Positions 13,646 through 13,865 of a stretch of DNA of 13,865 nt are shown here, in pieces (the stretch's first letter is position 1; every line of letters starts with the position of its first letter). The DNA is from RGIG4140 sp045638265 (GTDB lineage: Bacteria; Pseudomonadota; Alphaproteobacteria; CAAHEQ01; UBA3637), in assembly GCA_045638265.1 (NCBI GenBank), contig JAZUBA010000010.1, positions 1 through 13,865 on the forward strand, in the 5' to 3' direction. The notes under the pieces are model-generated. The model was not told the origin of the DNA. It ran no database searches and was given only the letters and a program-made list of their open reading frames with translations. The translations under genes were made by a program, and so were the position numbers.

Positions 13646-13674
13646 TTGACATTTTGAGAAAGTTCTGATAAATT
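13646..13674 (+). promoter_or_regulatory. Strong promoter P2 with UP-like A/T tract
   Basis: Perfect TTGACA (13646-13651), 17 bp, TAAATT (13669-13674) with extended -10 TG-A at 13666-13668. Preceded by about 80 bases of A/T-tract sequence. Composition changes abruptly downstream. Confidence 0.72.
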
Positions 13675-13680
13675 CATGTT

Positions 13681-13865
13681 TACCGACGCAGGGAACAAGT
13701 TAATGAAGAGTTAACAAAAACTGAAACGGAAAAGAGTTGTTGAAAAGAAGTTGAATAAGGGAAAGAAATAGATGCACGGGCAGCTGTTGGCGAAGAGACG
13801 ATGGGTGTCATGTGCATGGAACTATGAAGACGGAGTGAGTTTTTTAGTAAAAAATTTATGGTAAG
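13681..13865 (+). other. Possible stable-RNA (rRNA?) operon leader
   Basis: Downstream of the tandem promoters the sequence becomes purine- and G-rich, unlike the window's other intergenic DNA. ATGCAC (13772-13777) can pair with GTGCAT (about 13812-13817) to enclose a structured stretch. No 16S start, tRNA, RNase P or tmRNA signature is present before the edge. The tandem-promoter layout, UP-like tract and absence of a long frame suggest a leader; an alternative is a short reading frame from 13772 to 13864 (30 residues). Confidence 0.35.

Noticed and set aside
1..13865. CRISPR array, IS element or prophage
   Set aside because: No short regularly spaced repeat array, no transposase or integrase, no terminal inverted repeats or att-like duplications were seen; the only clear repeat is the 30-bp pair.

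Overview
The window comes from a strongly AT-rich bacterial chromosome whose gene content points to an alphaproteobacterium, probably one of the uncultured, host- or gut-associated AT-rich lineages. The pointers are an HPt / OmpR-type regulator / EnvZ-type kinase operon of the kind seen in Rhodospirillales-like genomes, a standard bacterial tyrS, and two proteins with the unusual prepilin-type N-terminus GRSMVEIL. The organism assignment is inference; no rRNA marker lies inside the window. There is no IS element, CRISPR array or tRNA that I can support.

Left part (1-5271), all genes on the minus strand. A FlK-like hotdog thioesterase (318-704) faces a strong plus-strand terminator (236-268) whose upstream gene or RNA I could not identify. 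Next comes a 932-residue protein (823-3621) with a type IV pilin-like N-terminus and about 75 cysteines in tandem CxxC-rich modules. Then a cytoplasmic HExxH (HECTH) putative metallopeptidase (3849-4739) and a small two-helix membrane protein (4822-5271). The 3622-3848 gap carries a 30-bp sequence twice, exactly 140 bp apart: one copy forms the metallopeptidase terminator hairpin, the other coincides with the promoter of the Cys-rich pilin-like gene.

Middle (5445-9330). A secreted protein of unknown function (5445-6272) and a low-molecular-weight tyrosine phosphatase (6327-6794) run on plus and converge on a periplasmic TesA-type SGNH esterase (6796-7470, start corrected) and a 68-residue orphan (7543-7749) on minus. 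The esterase has a G8 tract as its ribosome binding site. A 321-bp AT-rich gap holding the tyrS terminator separates these from tyrS (8071-9330, minus).

Right part (9560-13865), plus strand. A short pilin-like protein (9560-9943) and an exported four-cysteine protein (9969-10574) form one unit ending in a terminator. A second, tightly coupled operon follows: HPt protein (10713-11162), OmpR-family response regulator (11163-11840) and EnvZ-type kinase (11837-13258). The last 600 bases hold no convincing gene. They carry two tandem promoters, the second behind a long A/T tract, followed by a G/purine-rich stretch that looks like the leader of a stable RNA (possibly rRNA) operon beyond the right edge.

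Promoters are easy to read in this genome: in front of almost every transcription unit there is a TTGnnn box, exactly 17 bp, then a TATAAT-like box, often with an extended TGn (for example TGATAAAAT). I used these to fix operons and two start codons. The most unusual biology is the pair of GRSMVEIL pilin-like proteins, above all the giant Cys-rich one, which could belong to an undescribed surface or adhesion system whose assembly genes are not in the window.
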